NCBI GenBank assembly: GCA_023461075.1
Contig: JAEWNY010000005.1
Span: 1 to 56,104 of the forward strand
Reading direction: 5' to 3'
DNA: 56,104 nucleotides
Origin: Pseudomonadota bacterium
GTDB taxonomy: Bacteria; Pseudomonadota; Gammaproteobacteria; Xanthomonadales; Xanthomonadaceae
Shown here: positions 11,188 through 21,300 of the stretch, in pieces
Numbering within the stretch: position 1 is the stretch's first letter
How the letters are laid out: the number at the start of each line of letters is the position of its first letter
The notes under the pieces: model-generated
The model's database searches: none
Seen by the model: the letters and a program-made list of their open reading frames with translations, nothing else
Told to the model about the DNA's origin: nothing
Program-made: the position numbers and the translations under genes

Positions 11188-11264
11188 TGCGGGGTGGAGC
11201 AGTCTGGCAGCTCGTCGGGCTCATAACCCGAAGGTCGCAGGTTCAAATCCTGCCCCCGCTACCA
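11188..11264 (+). tRNA. initiator tRNA-fMet (anticodon CAT)
   Basis: A 77-base tRNA with the CCA end encoded (11262-11264). Anticodon CAT at 11222-11224 in the loop CTCATAA. The anticodon stem has three G-C pairs next to the loop (GGG/CCC), a hallmark of initiators, and the acceptor stem lacks a Watson-Crick pair at position 1:72 (T1 against T72), also an initiator trait, needed for formylation and to avoid EF-Tu. D-stem GAGC/GCTC and T-stem GCAGG/CCTGC are perfect. In E. coli the equivalent gene (metY) lies immediately before rimP; here rimP is 33.8 kb away. Confidence 0.97.
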
Positions 11265-11278
11265 CTATCAGCAGATCG

Positions 11279-11309
11279 AACGCCGTATCCGTCAGGATGC
11301 GGCGTTTTT
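11279..11309 (+). terminator. rho-independent terminator of tRNA-fMet
   Basis: Stem AACGCCGTATCC / GGATGCGGCGTT (12 pairs including one G-T wobble) with loop GTCA, followed by TTTTTCTTT. It sits 15 bases after the tRNA. It may also slow transcripts arriving from the aldehyde dehydrogenase on the other strand, though the T-run is poor in that direction. Confidence 0.85.
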
Positions 11310-11332
11310 CTTTGCCCGCGGATCGGCATTAT

Positions 11333-12784
11333 TCATTTCCGCCCGGCAAGCAACCGGATCAGACGATCGGTCTGCCTGCCGTACGGCGGCCTGATCAAAC
11401 GCCCTAGCACCTTTGCGGTCAGGCCGCTCTGCCGCAGCACCGGCTTCATGTGGCTGAAACGATTGAACCCGGCCTCGCCGTGATAGACGCCCATGCCGCT
11501 TGCACCGATCCCTCCGAATGGCAGCCGGTGCTGGGCGAAGTGGAACATGCAATCGTTGAGGGTGACGCCACCGGCATGGGTGGTGTCGAGCATGTGGCGG
11601 ATACGCGTCGCATCGTGATCGAAGTAATACAGCGCAAGGGGGCGATCGCGCGCGCGTACGAAATCCAGCGCGTCTTCGAGCGTGTCGTAGCCGACCAGTG
11701 GAAGCAGTGGGCCGAAGATTTCCTCGTCCATCACCTGCATGTCGACGGTGGCGTCGGCGATGACGGTGGGTGGGAAAACGCGATGTCCGCCATCGGTATC
11801 TGCGCGATCGCCGGGCCACGCCTGCATGATGCGTGCGCCCTTGGCCGATACGTCATCGACCAGCATCTGCATGCGTGCATGCGCCTTTGCATCGATCATC
11901 GATGTGTAGTCGCGATCGCGGCTTTCGAGCGGCCACCTCCGTTCGATCGCCTGCGTGAGCAGCGTGGTGAATTCTTCGACGCGAGCCTTGGGCAGCAGCA
12001 CGTAATCCGGTGCGATGCAGGTCTGGCCGGCATTCCAGAACTTTGCGCTGGCGATGCGGTCGGCGGCTTCTGCCAATGGGAAATCGGCCTGGATGATCGC
12101 CGGCGATTTGCCGCCGAGTTCCAGGGTGACCGGGGTGAGCTTTTCGGCTGCCGCCTGCATCACCTTGCGGCCGACGCGTGTCGAGCCGGTGAACAGCAGG
12201 TGGTCGAAGGGCAGGGCGGAGAACGCGGCCGAGACTTCGGCATCGCCCGTCACCACCGAAAACACCTCGGGCGCGAAATTCTCGGCGATTACCCGCTGCA
12301 GCAAGGCAGCGGTCCGTGGCGCGTGTTCGGAGGGTTTCAGCATCACCCGGTTGCCGGCGGCCAGTGCGTTCGCGGCGGGCGAGAGCGTCAGTTGCAACGG
12401 GTAGTTCCAGGCGCCGATCACGCCGACCACACCGAGGGGTTGCGGATGCAGGCCCGCCGTGCTCGGCCAGAACGTCCAGTTCGCGCTTATCCGGCGTGGT
12501 TTCATCCAGCCGCGCAAGTGGCGGCGGATGTGCGCGATCTCGTCGAGCAGCGGCATCCACTCCAGCAGCTTTGTTTCGTAAGCGGCGCGATGGCCGAAGT
12601 CGGCACTGATCGCCTCGATGATGTCCTGCTGGTAGCCGCGGATCATCGCGGCCAGCGCATCCAGCCGCGCGATGCGTTCGTCGGGGCCAGGCATCGGCTC
12701 GCGCCTTGCGGCGTGCTGCAGGCGCGAGAACGTCGCGGTCAGTTCGTCGGGGTTGCTTGCATTCGTTGCGTGGGCAGAATCCAT
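11333..12784 (-). CDS. Aldehyde dehydrogenase (coniferyl-aldehyde-dehydrogenase type)
   Basis: NAD(P)-dependent aldehyde dehydrogenase (483 aa), oxidising an aldehyde to the acid in the cytoplasm. The sequence resembles the CalB/coniferyl aldehyde dehydrogenase and long-chain fatty aldehyde group. Catalytic Cys256 is in NAGQTCIAPDY, the general-base Glu222 in LELGGKSP, and Asn127 in the GAWNYPLQL motif. The start at 12784 was chosen because AGGA stands 7 bases upstream and it begins 4 bases after the stop of the GMC oxidoreductase; an in-frame ATG at 12805 would overlap that gene. With the GMC enzyme it makes an alcohol-to-aldehyde-to-acid pair. The true substrate is not evident; the operon position behind a hydroxybutyrate-type permease is the only clue. 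Confidence 0.88.
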   Translation of the reverse strand: MDSAHATNASNPDELTATFSRLQHAARREPMPGPDERIARLDALAAMIRGYQQDIIEAISADFGHRAAYETKLLEWMPLLDEIAHIRRHLRGWMKPRRISANWTFWPSTAGLHPQPLGVVGVIGAWNYPLQLTLSPAANALAAGNRVMLKPSEHAPRTAALLQRVIAENFAPEVFSVVTGDAEVSAAFSALPFDHLLFTGSTRVGRKVMQAAAEKLTPVTLELGGKSPAIIQADFPLAEAADRIASAKFWNAGQTCIAPDYVLLPKARVEEFTTLLTQAIERRWPLESRDRDYTSMIDAKAHARMQMLVDDVSAKGARIMQAWPGDRADTDGGHRVFPPTVIADATVDMQVMDEEIFGPLLPLVGYDTLEDALDFVRARDRPLALYYFDHDATRIRHMLDTTHAGGVTLNDCMFHFAQHRLPFGGIGASGMGVYHGEAGFNRFSHMKPVLRQSGLTAKVLGRLIRPPYGRQTDRLIRLLAGRK

Positions 12785-12788
12785 CGCA

Positions 12789-14411
12789 TCATCCTGCCAT
12801 GGCATCGTGATGCGCGGAATCGGCCGATGGGATCGCCGACATCACGTGCTCGGCCAGCGCGGTGATGGTCAGGCTCGGGTTCACGCCCAGGTTGGCAGAG
12901 ATCAGCGAGCCGTCGCAGACGTACAGGTTGCGGTAGCCATGCACGCGGCCCTGCGCATCGCAGACGCCGTGGGCGTCGTCCGCGCCCATGGTGGCACCGC
13001 CGATGCAGTGCGCGGTCATCGGGATATCGAACAGCATCTCGGTGACCGAGGTCAGCGCGACGCCGCCGAAGCGCGCGGCCAGTTTCTCGGCGAACGCGTT
13101 GGCCTGCGGGATCGAGGTCGGGATGCGTGGACCGTGGCTCTGCAGCATCTTGCGAAATGGCCAGAACCAACGGCGTTCGAGGCGCATGTCGAGATGGCCG
13201 TCGATGGTCTGCATGCACAGCAGGATCATCGATTCCCGGGCCCAGTCGCGTGGACGCAGGACGCGCCACAGTTGCCGCGGCTCACGCAGCAACATCCGCG
13301 CGAATACCCGCAGCCAATCGCGGCGGCCACGGGCCATCAGGGTCGAGATCAGGCCCATCGCGTCGGAGCCGGCTGGATAGCGCGTGGCCTCGACATGGGT
13401 ATCGGCATCCAGTTGCACGCCGGAGCCGATCGCGATGCCCTGCGAGAGATCGACATCGCTGCTTGGGAAACGCACGCCGATCAATGATTCCGCATTGGTG
13501 CGCACGCGCTTGCCGAGCATCGGCGAGAGCGCGGGCAAGTCGCCCCGCGCCTTCGCCCGCAGCAGCAGGTCCTGGGTGCTGAGCGAGGACGCGGCGACGA
13601 CCAGCGCTTTCGCGGTCAAGGTCCGTCGTCGTGCAAACAGACCGCGGCCTTCGCGCACATCGACCCGGTATCCCGCATCGCCATCGACATCATTCAACGG
13701 ACGGATGCGCAGGACCCGGGTTTCCGCACGCAGTTGAGCGCCGCGTCGTTCGGCCAGGTGCAGGTAGTTGATATCCAGCGTGTTCTTGGCGCCGTGGCGG
13801 CAGCCGATCATGCACCCGCCGCAGCCGATGCAGGATGCGCGCGCAGGACCCGCATCATCGAAATAGGGATCGCGATGCGGCGTACCCGGCGCTTCGTCAT
13901 CGCTGCCGAAATACACGCCGACACCGGTCAGCCGGTAGGCATCGCCGAGTCCTTCGGCATCGCACAACTCACGCAGGCGTTCGTCCGCCGGACCGATGCG
14001 CCGGTTGCGCGCGACGCCGAGCATGCGCGTCGCGGTGGCGTAATGCGCCGGCATCACGGCGTCCCAATCCAGCAGATCGGCCCATTCGCCCTGCCGCCAG
14101 ACCTCAGGGCTTGGCACCAGCAGGGTGTTGGCATAGGTGATCGAGCCGCCGCCGACCGCGTTGCCGTGAAGGACCACCACATGGCGGAAAAAACGCAGGC
14201 TGAAGAATCCACGCAGGCCGAGCCACGGCATCCATAGCCAGCGCGACAACGACCAGTTCGTTCTCGGGAGTGTTTCCGGCGTCCAGCGACGGCCCTGTTC
14301 CAGAACGCCAACCCTGTAGCCCTTGTCCGAAAGCCTCAACGCGGCGACGCTGCCGCCGAATCCGGAGCCGATGACGATGTAGTCGAAGTCGTATCGCGGG
14401 TTCATTCGCAT
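12789..14411 (-). CDS. GMC-family oxidoreductase (cholesterol-oxidase-like), with a Cys cluster
   Basis: FAD-dependent oxidoreductase (540 aa). The ADP-binding GSGFGGSVAALRL lies at residues 15-27, followed by the GMC signature GNAVGGGSITYANTL (83-97), and a C-terminal domain ends in the family-type NLYVCDGSLISANLGVNPS. Residues 194-204 hold C-x2-C-x2-C-x3-C (CIGCGGCMIGC) followed by RHGAKNTLDINYL; the same block occurs in actinobacterial ChoD-like proteins. GMC enzymes oxidise alcohols, here probably feeding the adjacent aldehyde dehydrogenase. The gene follows the permease by 59 bases on the same strand, so the three probably share a transcript. Start alternatives are 14411 and 14405; neither has a clear Shine-Dalgarno sequence. 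The substrate is unknown. Confidence 0.85.
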   Translation of the reverse strand: MRMNPRYDFDYIVIGSGFGGSVAALRLSDKGYRVGVLEQGRRWTPETLPRTNWSLSRWLWMPWLGLRGFFSLRFFRHVVVLHGNAVGGGSITYANTLLVPSPEVWRQGEWADLLDWDAVMPAHYATATRMLGVARNRRIGPADERLRELCDAEGLGDAYRLTGVGVYFGSDDEAPGTPHRDPYFDDAGPARASCIGCGGCMIGCRHGAKNTLDINYLHLAERRGAQLRAETRVLRIRPLNDVDGDAGYRVDVREGRGLFARRRTLTAKALVVAASSLSTQDLLLRAKARGDLPALSPMLGKRVRTNAESLIGVRFPSSDVDLSQGIAIGSGVQLDADTHVEATRYPAGSDAMGLISTLMARGRRDWLRVFARMLLREPRQLWRVLRPRDWARESMILLCMQTIDGHLDMRLERRWFWPFRKMLQSHGPRIPTSIPQANAFAEKLAARFGGVALTSVTEMLFDIPMTAHCIGGATMGADDAHGVCDAQGRVHGYRNLYVCDGSLISANLGVNPSLTITALAEHVMSAIPSADSAHHDAMAG

Positions 14412-14470
14412 GTCACGCGGGGATGCATCGGCATCCTAGCGCGGCGGAAGCGCCCGAGCAGACCAGCCGG

Positions 14471-15874
14471 TCAGACCAGCCCAGTGGCGTAGTACACGCC
14501 GATGATGAGGAACACCGCCATCGTCTTGATGATCGTGATCGCGAAGATGTCCTTGTACGCCTGGCGGTGTGTCAGGCCGGTGACCGCGAGCAAGGTGATC
14601 ACCGCGCCGTTGTGCGGCAAAGTGTCCATGCCGCCGGAGGCCATCGAGGCGACCCGATGCAGCACCTCCATCGGGATGCCGGCGGCATTGGCATTGGCGA
14701 TGAAGGTCTCGGCCATCGCCGCCAGCGCGATCGACATGCCGCCGGAGGCCGAACCGGTGATGCCGGCCAGCGCGGTCACCGTGACCGCTTCGTTGACCAG
14801 CGGATTGGGAATCGAGCCGAGTGCGTTGGCGACGACGAGAAAGCCGGGCAGGGCAGCAATCACCGCACCGAAGCCATACTCGCTGGCGGTGTTCATCGCC
14901 GACAGCATTGCGCCGCCGATCGCCGCCCTGGTGCCTTCGGCGAAACTGGCGAGCACCGGCTTCCAGGCGAACGCGAGGACAGCGAGGATGCCGACCAGCA
15001 GCGCGCCTTCGACCGCCCATATCGCGGTGATCTTGGAGATTTCCTGCACGACTGGCGCCGGATTGCCGATCACCGCCGGAGCGAAGCTGAAACTCTCGCC
15101 GTAAAAGCGCGGGATCCAGTCGGTGAACAGTTTGTTGCTGATGCCGACCAGCAGCAGCGGCAGCAGCGCGATGGCCGGATGCGCCAGCCTGCCGCCAGTG
15201 AACGCGGCAGGCTCGTTCAAGAGTTGCACGCCGTCCTCGTAACCGTGGCCTGCTTTCAATGCGGCGCGGCGCCGCCATTCCAGATAGGCCATGCCGATGA
15301 CCAGGATGAAGACGCCGCCGATCGTGCCCAGCACCGGCGCGGCCCAGGTATCGGTCTTGAAAAAAGTGGTGGGGATGATGTTCTGGATCTGCGGCGTGCC
15401 AGGCAGCGCGTCCATGGTGAAGGTGAACGCGCCCAAGGCAATCGTGCCGGGGATCAGCCGCTTGGGGATGTTGCCTTGGCGGAACAGTTCCGCAGCAAAC
15501 GGATAAACCGCGAACACCACCACGAACAGCGACACGCCGCCGTAGGTCAGCAGGGCGCAGACCAGCACGATCGCCAGCATCGCGCGTTCGGCCCCCACCA
15601 CCCTGATGGTCGCGGCGACGATCGACTTGGAGAAACCGGAGATCTCGATCAGCTTGCCGAACACCGCGCCGAGCAGGAACACCGGGAAATAGTTCTTGAG
15701 GAAGCCGACCATCTTGTCCATGAAAAGACCGGTGAACATCGGCGCGACCAGCTGCGGATCGGTCAGCAGCACCGCGCCGAGCGCGGCGATCGGCGCGAAC
15801 AGGATCACGCTGTAGCCGCGATAGGCGACGAACATCAGAAAACACAGCGCGGCCAGCACGATCAGGAACGACAT
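14471..15874 (-). CDS. GntP-family permease, probably for 3-hydroxybutyrate
   Basis: Inner-membrane secondary transporter (467 aa, 11-13 hydrophobic helices) of the GntP family, of the branch annotated as D-beta-hydroxybutyrate permease. Family-type features include MDALPGTPQIQNIIPT, the NTASEYGFGAVIAALPGF stretch and GSASGGMSIALAAM. The start at 15874 gives the conserved MSFLIVLAALCFLMFVAYRG N-terminus; the frame is open further upstream to 16129, but that extension overlaps the divergent promoter region and is not membrane-like. It is divergent from a TonB receptor (168 bases between starts) and in the same neighbourhood as a 3-hydroxybutyrate-oligomer hydrolase, which supports the substrate call by context. 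Gluconate or another short hydroxy acid is the alternative. Confidence 0.8.
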   Translation of the reverse strand: MSFLIVLAALCFLMFVAYRGYSVILFAPIAALGAVLLTDPQLVAPMFTGLFMDKMVGFLKNYFPVFLLGAVFGKLIEISGFSKSIVAATIRVVGAERAMLAIVLVCALLTYGGVSLFVVVFAVYPFAAELFRQGNIPKRLIPGTIALGAFTFTMDALPGTPQIQNIIPTTFFKTDTWAAPVLGTIGGVFILVIGMAYLEWRRRAALKAGHGYEDGVQLLNEPAAFTGGRLAHPAIALLPLLLVGISNKLFTDWIPRFYGESFSFAPAVIGNPAPVVQEISKITAIWAVEGALLVGILAVLAFAWKPVLASFAEGTRAAIGGAMLSAMNTASEYGFGAVIAALPGFLVVANALGSIPNPLVNEAVTVTALAGITGSASGGMSIALAAMAETFIANANAAGIPMEVLHRVASMASGGMDTLPHNGAVITLLAVTGLTHRQAYKDIFAITIIKTMAVFLIIGVYYATGLV

Positions 15875-15945
15875 CGACAACTCCCCGGTCTCCGGTCCTC
15901 GGAGGGCGTGCGGCAGTGTCGCGGGCGAGCGGCGGCCGGCCCATT

Positions 15946-15961
15946 GTCCGAAGGTACGATG
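15946..15961. promoter_or_regulatory. Candidate operator shared with the 3HB-oligomer hydrolase gene
   Basis: GTCCGAAGGTACGATG, in the divergent region between the permease and the TonB receptor. It matches GTACGAAAGTACGATG at 22413-22428 at 14 of 16 positions. It lies 81 bases before the receptor start. It could be a binding site for the CrbR-like regulator encoded at 21701-22375; this is inference from position and sequence sharing only. Confidence 0.45.
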
Positions 15962-16042
15962 CCGCGCCCCCCGCTCCGGCCGGATGATTGCGCCCAACAG
16001 CGGCAGGGGGCCGCATGACGTTTCAGGTCCTGAGGAGGGCGC

Positions 16043-18265
16043 ATGAAAAGCAACGGTTTGAGTATGGCGATCGCCATGGCACTGGCGGGTACCGCCTTCG
16101 TCGCGCCCAACGCGTCCGCGCAGCAGCAACCTGCCGAGCCGAGCAGCCGCGAGCGCGCGCTTGATACGGTCGTGGTCACCGCCCGCAAGCGCGAGGAAAC
16201 CCTGCAGGAAGTGCCGGTCGCGGTCACCGCGTTCACCCCGGAGACCCTCGACAAGCTCAACGTCAAGGACCTCGGTGACCTAGACGCGCAGGTGCCCAAC
16301 CTGACGATCTACGCCGCGCGCGGCTCCACCAGCACGGTCACCGCTTATATCCGTGGCGTCGGCCAGGCCGATCCGCTGTGGGGCGTCGATCCGGGCGTCG
16401 GTATCTATCTGGACGATGTCTACATCGCCCGTCCGCAGGGTGCGCTGCTCGACGTGTTCGATGTCGACCGCATCGAGGTTCTGCGCGGACCACAGGGCAC
16501 GCTGTACGGCAAGAACACGATCGGTGGCGCGATCAAGTACATCTCCAAGCCGCTGCCGAAGGATCTGCAAGGCTTCGCATCGGTCACGGTCGGCAACTAC
16601 AGCCAGCGCGACGTCAAGGCGGCGGTCGGTGGCTCGATCGGGGGCGACGACAGCGGCCTGCGTGCGCGTCTGGCGGTCGCCAGCATGCAGCGCGACGGCT
16701 TCGGCGAGATCGTCAACCGTCCGGGCGAGGATGTCAGCGACAAGGACATCAAGGCCGCGCGCCTGACCTTGGGTGGCTTCTCGCAGGACGACTTCGACGT
16801 CCAGTTCAGCCTGGACTGGATGGACGACAGTTCCGGCATGCGCGGCTCCAAGATGCTGGCGGTCAACCCATTGGCCCCGACCCAGACGCCACTGGACAGC
16901 CGCTACGACATCCGCAGCGCGATGCGCAACATCAACGACACCGTGATGAAGGGCATGTCGGCAACCGTCAACTGGCGTCCGGGCGAGGATTGGGCGTTCA
17001 AGTACGTCGCCGCCAAGCGCGAGTCCGACACCGATACGGCGATCGACTTCGACAACACCTCGGCGACCCTGGTCGATGTCTACGCTCACTACTACGACAG
17101 CCAGGTCAGCCATGAACTGCAGGCCAACTATGACGGCGGCGGTCGCGTGCGCGGCGTGTTCGGCGTCTATGCGTTCAATGGCGATGCCGGCGGCCAGGTG
17201 TTGAACCACTTCTACAATCCGCTCGCCCCGGTCGCGCTGACCAACCCGCTGTTCGGCGACACACAGGGCTACGTCAACACCCAGTCGATCGCGGTCTATG
17301 CCGACTGGACATTCGATCTCACCGACAAGCTGGCTCTCGATGTCGGCGCCCGTTACACCGACGAAGACAAGCACGCGATCGCGCTGAACCGCTTCTACAC
17401 CAGCCTGGCCTACACCACCGCCTGGGGCACGGCCGCGAACTTCGACAAGACCGTCAACTTCAAGAACGTCTCGCCCAAGGTCTCGCTGAACTACCAGATC
17501 ACCCCGGACATCATGCTGTATGGCCTGGCCTCGCGCGGCTTCAAGTCCGGTGGCTACAACATCCGCGCCAACACCACCGCAGTGCCGCGTTCGGGTGAGC
17601 CGTTCCAGGACGAGTCGGTGGACAGCTTCGAGGTCGGCAGCAAGATGGGCCTGCTCGACAACACGCTGTTCCTGAACCTGGCGGCGTTCCACAACCGCTA
17701 CAAGGACATCCAGCTCTCGGTGTTCACCAGCTTCACCCTGCCGAACGGCACGCAAAGCTTCTTCGGCGACTTCACCAACGCAGGCCGCGGCACCGTCAAC
17801 GGCGCCGAGTTCGAATACCAGTGGATGCCGAACGCGAACTGGCTGATCAGCGGCAACCTGGCGTGGCTGGATTCGAAGTACGACGAGTTCATCACCAGTG
17901 GCGTCAACGTCGCCGACAGCCAGCACTTCACCAATGCACCCAAGTTCTCCGGCGCGATCAACGCCGAGTGGCGCACCGAGCTGGGCAACGGCGGCAGCCT
18001 GTCGACCCGCGTCGGATACAGCTACCAGACCGGGGTCTACCCGACCACCGACCTCAGCCGCGCCATCTACCAGCCGTCCTATGGCCTGCTGGGTGCCGGC
18101 GTGATCTGGAAGCCGAGCGCGCCGTGGACGTTGTCGCTGCAGGGCAGCAACCTGACCGACGAGGAATACCGCACCACCGGCTACAACATCGCCGCCTACG
18201 GTGTTCTGACCGGTTTCTACGGCCCGCCGCGCCAGTACACGCTGAGCGCCCGCTACGATTTCTGA
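16043..18265 (+). CDS. TonB-dependent outer-membrane receptor (3HB-locus receptor)
   Basis: Outer-membrane beta-barrel transporter (740 aa). It has a signal peptide of about 26 residues ending ...VAPNASA, a TonB box DTVVVTARK, a plug domain with RIEVLRGPQGTLYGKNTIGGAI, and a 22-strand-type barrel ending in the C-terminal aromatic RYDF needed for outer-membrane insertion. A strong ribosome-binding site (GAGGAGG) precedes the ATG. It is divergent from the GntP permease and followed, after a terminator, by the sensor kinase. Receptors of this size import substrates too large for porins. From context the cargo may be oligomers of 3-hydroxybutyrate or related acids, but the sequence alone does not tell. 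Confidence 0.9.
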   Translation: MKSNGLSMAIAMALAGTAFVAPNASAQQQPAEPSSRERALDTVVVTARKREETLQEVPVAVTAFTPETLDKLNVKDLGDLDAQVPNLTIYAARGSTSTVTAYIRGVGQADPLWGVDPGVGIYLDDVYIARPQGALLDVFDVDRIEVLRGPQGTLYGKNTIGGAIKYISKPLPKDLQGFASVTVGNYSQRDVKAAVGGSIGGDDSGLRARLAVASMQRDGFGEIVNRPGEDVSDKDIKAARLTLGGFSQDDFDVQFSLDWMDDSSGMRGSKMLAVNPLAPTQTPLDSRYDIRSAMRNINDTVMKGMSATVNWRPGEDWAFKYVAAKRESDTDTAIDFDNTSATLVDVYAHYYDSQVSHELQANYDGGGRVRGVFGVYAFNGDAGGQVLNHFYNPLAPVALTNPLFGDTQGYVNTQSIAVYADWTFDLTDKLALDVGARYTDEDKHAIALNRFYTSLAYTTAWGTAANFDKTVNFKNVSPKVSLNYQITPDIMLYGLASRGFKSGGYNIRANTTAVPRSGEPFQDESVDSFEVGSKMGLLDNTLFLNLAAFHNRYKDIQLSVFTSFTLPNGTQSFFGDFTNAGRGTVNGAEFEYQWMPNANWLISGNLAWLDSKYDEFITSGVNVADSQHFTNAPKFSGAINAEWRTELGNGGSLSTRVGYSYQTGVYPTTDLSRAIYQPSYGLLGAGVIWKPSAPWTLSLQGSNLTDEEYRTTGYNIAAYGVLTGFYGPPRQYTLSARYDF

Positions 18266-18284
18266 TCGGCAATCGGGCTCGTCG

Positions 18285-18318
18285 CGAACGCCGCCGCACT
18301 CCGGCGGCGTTCGTGTTT
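18285..18318 (+). terminator. Terminator after the TonB receptor gene
   Basis: Perfect 12-base stem CGAACGCCGCCG / CGGCGGCGTTCG with loop CACTC, followed by TGTTT, 19 bases after the stop. The weak T-run suggests incomplete termination, so the kinase gene 56 bases on could receive some read-through. Confidence 0.7.
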
Positions 18319-18373
18319 CCGGCTATCCTGAAAACATGGACCGCCGTTCCCCGCAGCATCGATTCCGCAGCCC

Positions 18374-21300
18374 ATGCTGAGTGCAACGGTCGTGATCGTC
18401 GCCAGCCTGGGCTGGCTGTTGCTGATGTTCGCGGTGGCGCTGTGGGCAGAGCGCCGGCCGGGCCTGCTCGCCGCCCGCTGGCCACAGGTCTATGCCTTGT
18501 CTTTGGCGGTGTACTGCACGTCCTGGACCTTCTTCGGTACCGTGACCCAGGCCGGCCGCTACGGCTGGCCGTTGCCGCCGACCTTCGTTGGGACGTTGCT
18601 GCTGTACGTGCTGGCTGCCGGCCTGCTGGTGCGGATGGTGAAACTGTCGCGCTCGTTGAACGCGACCTCGCTGGCGGACCTGATCGCCTCGCGCCTCGGC
18701 AAGGATCCGTGGTTGGCGGCGACGGTGACGCTGGTCGCGGCGCTGGGCCTGATTCCCTACATCGCCCTGCAGTTGCGTGCAGTGACATCGGGTTTCGAGT
18801 TGCTGGTGGGTCGCGGCGCTGACGCCGGGCAGCCATGGCCCGACAGTACGCTGTACGTCGCCCTGGCGATGGCGATGTTCGCGATCGCCTTCGGTGCGCG
18901 CCATGCAAACGCGGCGGAGCACAATCGCGGCCTGGTGCTGGCGATGGCGTTCGATTCGCTGTTCAAACTGGCGGCGATGCTCGCCATCGGCCTGTTCGCG
19001 TGGCGGCATTACGGCGAACGCATCGCGACGATGCAGGTCCCGCCCACTTCGGGGGAGGGTTTCCTGCCGCTGGTGGCATTGGGCGCATTGGCGATGTTCA
19101 CCCTGCCGCACCAGTTCCATGTCGGCGTGGTCGAATGCCGCGATGCCAGCCACTTGCGCACTGCACGATGGCTGTTCCCGCTCTATCTGGTGCTGATCGC
19201 GCTGCCGATCCTGCCGTTGGCGCGAGCCGGGCAGGCGGCGTTCGGCGATTCGGTGCCTCCCGATTCCTATGTGCTCGCTCTGCCCTTGGCCGAAGGCAAC
19301 ATCGGCATGGCCTTGCTTGCTTTCCTTGGCGGGTTGAGCGCGGCCAGCGGCATGGTGGTGGTGGCCACGCTCACGCTGAGCCTGATGATCGGCAATCACT
19401 GGCTGCTGCCGTGGCTCTCGCCGGTCTGGGCGCGGCGCTCGGACACCGGTGATCTGCGCGGGCTGGTACTCGGCCTGCGACGCGTCGGGATCGTGGTGAT
19501 CATGCTGCTGGCGTGGACTTACAGCCGTTACATCGCCGGTAACACCGCCCTGGCCGATGTGGGCGCGCTGTCGTTCTCGGCCTTGGCCACGCTGGCGCCG
19601 GCGCTTGCGATCGCGCTGTGGCGGCCGCAGACCTCTCCGCATGCCGTGGCCGCCGGTGTCATCTGCGGATTCCTGGTGTGGGGATGGGCGCTGCCGTTGC
19701 CGCTGATGCTTGAAACGACGGGCACCCCGCCGGCATGGTTGCGGGAAGGGCCCTGGGGCATCTCCCTGCTGGCACCCGATGGCCTGCTGGCGCTGACCGG
19801 ATGGAGCCGGCTGGGGCGTGCGGTTTTCTCCAGCCTGCTGGCCGGCGCATTGGTGACATGGGCGTGGTCGCGACTGCAAGGACCGGTGCAGCGGCGCGCG
19901 CAGCGCGGGCTGGACCCGGCCGTGTTGCGCGGTCTTGCGCAACGTTTCCTGCCGGCCGAGCGGGTCGCGGACTTGCTGCCCGCCGATCCGCTGAAGAGGG
20001 TGGGCGCCGAGGCGCGCGTCGAACACGAGTTGGCAGCGGTGATCGGCGCGGCATCGGCCCGCCTGCTGTTGAATGCCGCGCGGCGCGAGAGCGGCAGCGA
20101 GCTTGAAGTGGTGGCCGACATCGTCGACGAGACCTCGCAGGACCTGCGCTTCAACCAGCGCGTGCTGGAAGCGGCACTGGAAAACATGAGCCAGGGCATC
20201 AGTGTGGTCGATGCCGATCTGCGGCTGGTGGCCTGGAACCGGCGCTACGCGCAGATGTTCGATTTCCCCGAAGGCCTGCTGCAGGTCGGCATGCCGATCG
20301 ATGAGGCAAGCCGTTGGGCACTGCAGCGGATGCCGGCGCGTGCCGACATCGAATCCAGCCTGGCGCGGCGCCTGGCGCACATGCGGGCCGGAACCGCGCA
20401 TCTGTCCGAACGGGTATTCCCCGATGGCAGCATCATCGAGATCCGCGGCAATCCCATGCCCGGCGGCGGCTTCGTCGCCACCTTCACCGATGTCACCGCA
20501 TTCCGCGAGGCCGAAAGCGGCCTCAAGCGCGTCAACGAGACGCTGGAGCAGCGCGTCGCCGAGCGCACCGCGCTGCTGGACGGTGCACGCCGCGAGGCCG
20601 AGCGCGCCAACGATGCCAAGAGCCGCTTCCTCGCCGCGATCGGCCACGACCTGCTGCAGCCGTTGCACGCGGCGCACCTGTTCGTGGATGCGCTCGGCCA
20701 ACGCGTGCGCGAGGCCGAATCGAGCCGGCTGGTCGGACAGGTGGGCGGCGCGCTGGATTCGACCACCGCGCTGCTCACCGACCTGCTTGACATGTCGCGG
20801 TTGGAAGCGGGTGGCCTGGTGCCCGAGATCCGGGTCTTCGCGCTATCGGAGGTGCTCGATCCGCTGTTGTCGGAAGGTCGCGCGTTGGCGGAAGCGCAGG
20901 GCTTGCAGCTGACGGCGATCGGCACGCGGGCCTGGGTGCGCGCCGATCCGCAACTGTTGCGGCGCATCCTGCAGAACTTCCTGTCGAACGCCTTGCGGCA
21001 TACGCCCAGTGGACGGGTGCTGATCGGCGTGCGTCGGCGTGGCGACCGCTTGCGCATCGAAGTACATGACACCGGGCCCGGCATCAGCGATACGCAGAGA
21101 GGCGTCATTTTCGAAGAGTTCCGCAGGGGCGAGAGCGCGCGCGGCCAAGGGCTGGGCCTGGGCCTCGCGATCGCCCGTGGCATCGCCCAAGTGCTGGAGG
21201 CGCCGATCGGCCTGCGCAGCGAAATCGGCAAGGGCAGCATCTTCCATGTCGAGATGACGCGCGCCACCGCGCCTGCATCGACCGACGACCTGCGCACACG

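Noticed and set aside
11240..11264. tRNA-fMet as a phage-type attachment site for the catabolic island
   Set aside because: No repeat of the tRNA 3' end was found near the right boundary (about 44866-45088) and there is no integrase gene.
14423..16018. 531-residue open frame on the + strand across the permease gene
   Set aside because: Composition is dominated by Arg, His, Gln and Asp; the opposite strand encodes a clear membrane transporter.
18323..20701. 792-residue open frame antisense to the sensor kinase
   Set aside because: No recognisable domain and shadow-type composition; the kinase domains on the + strand are unmistakable.
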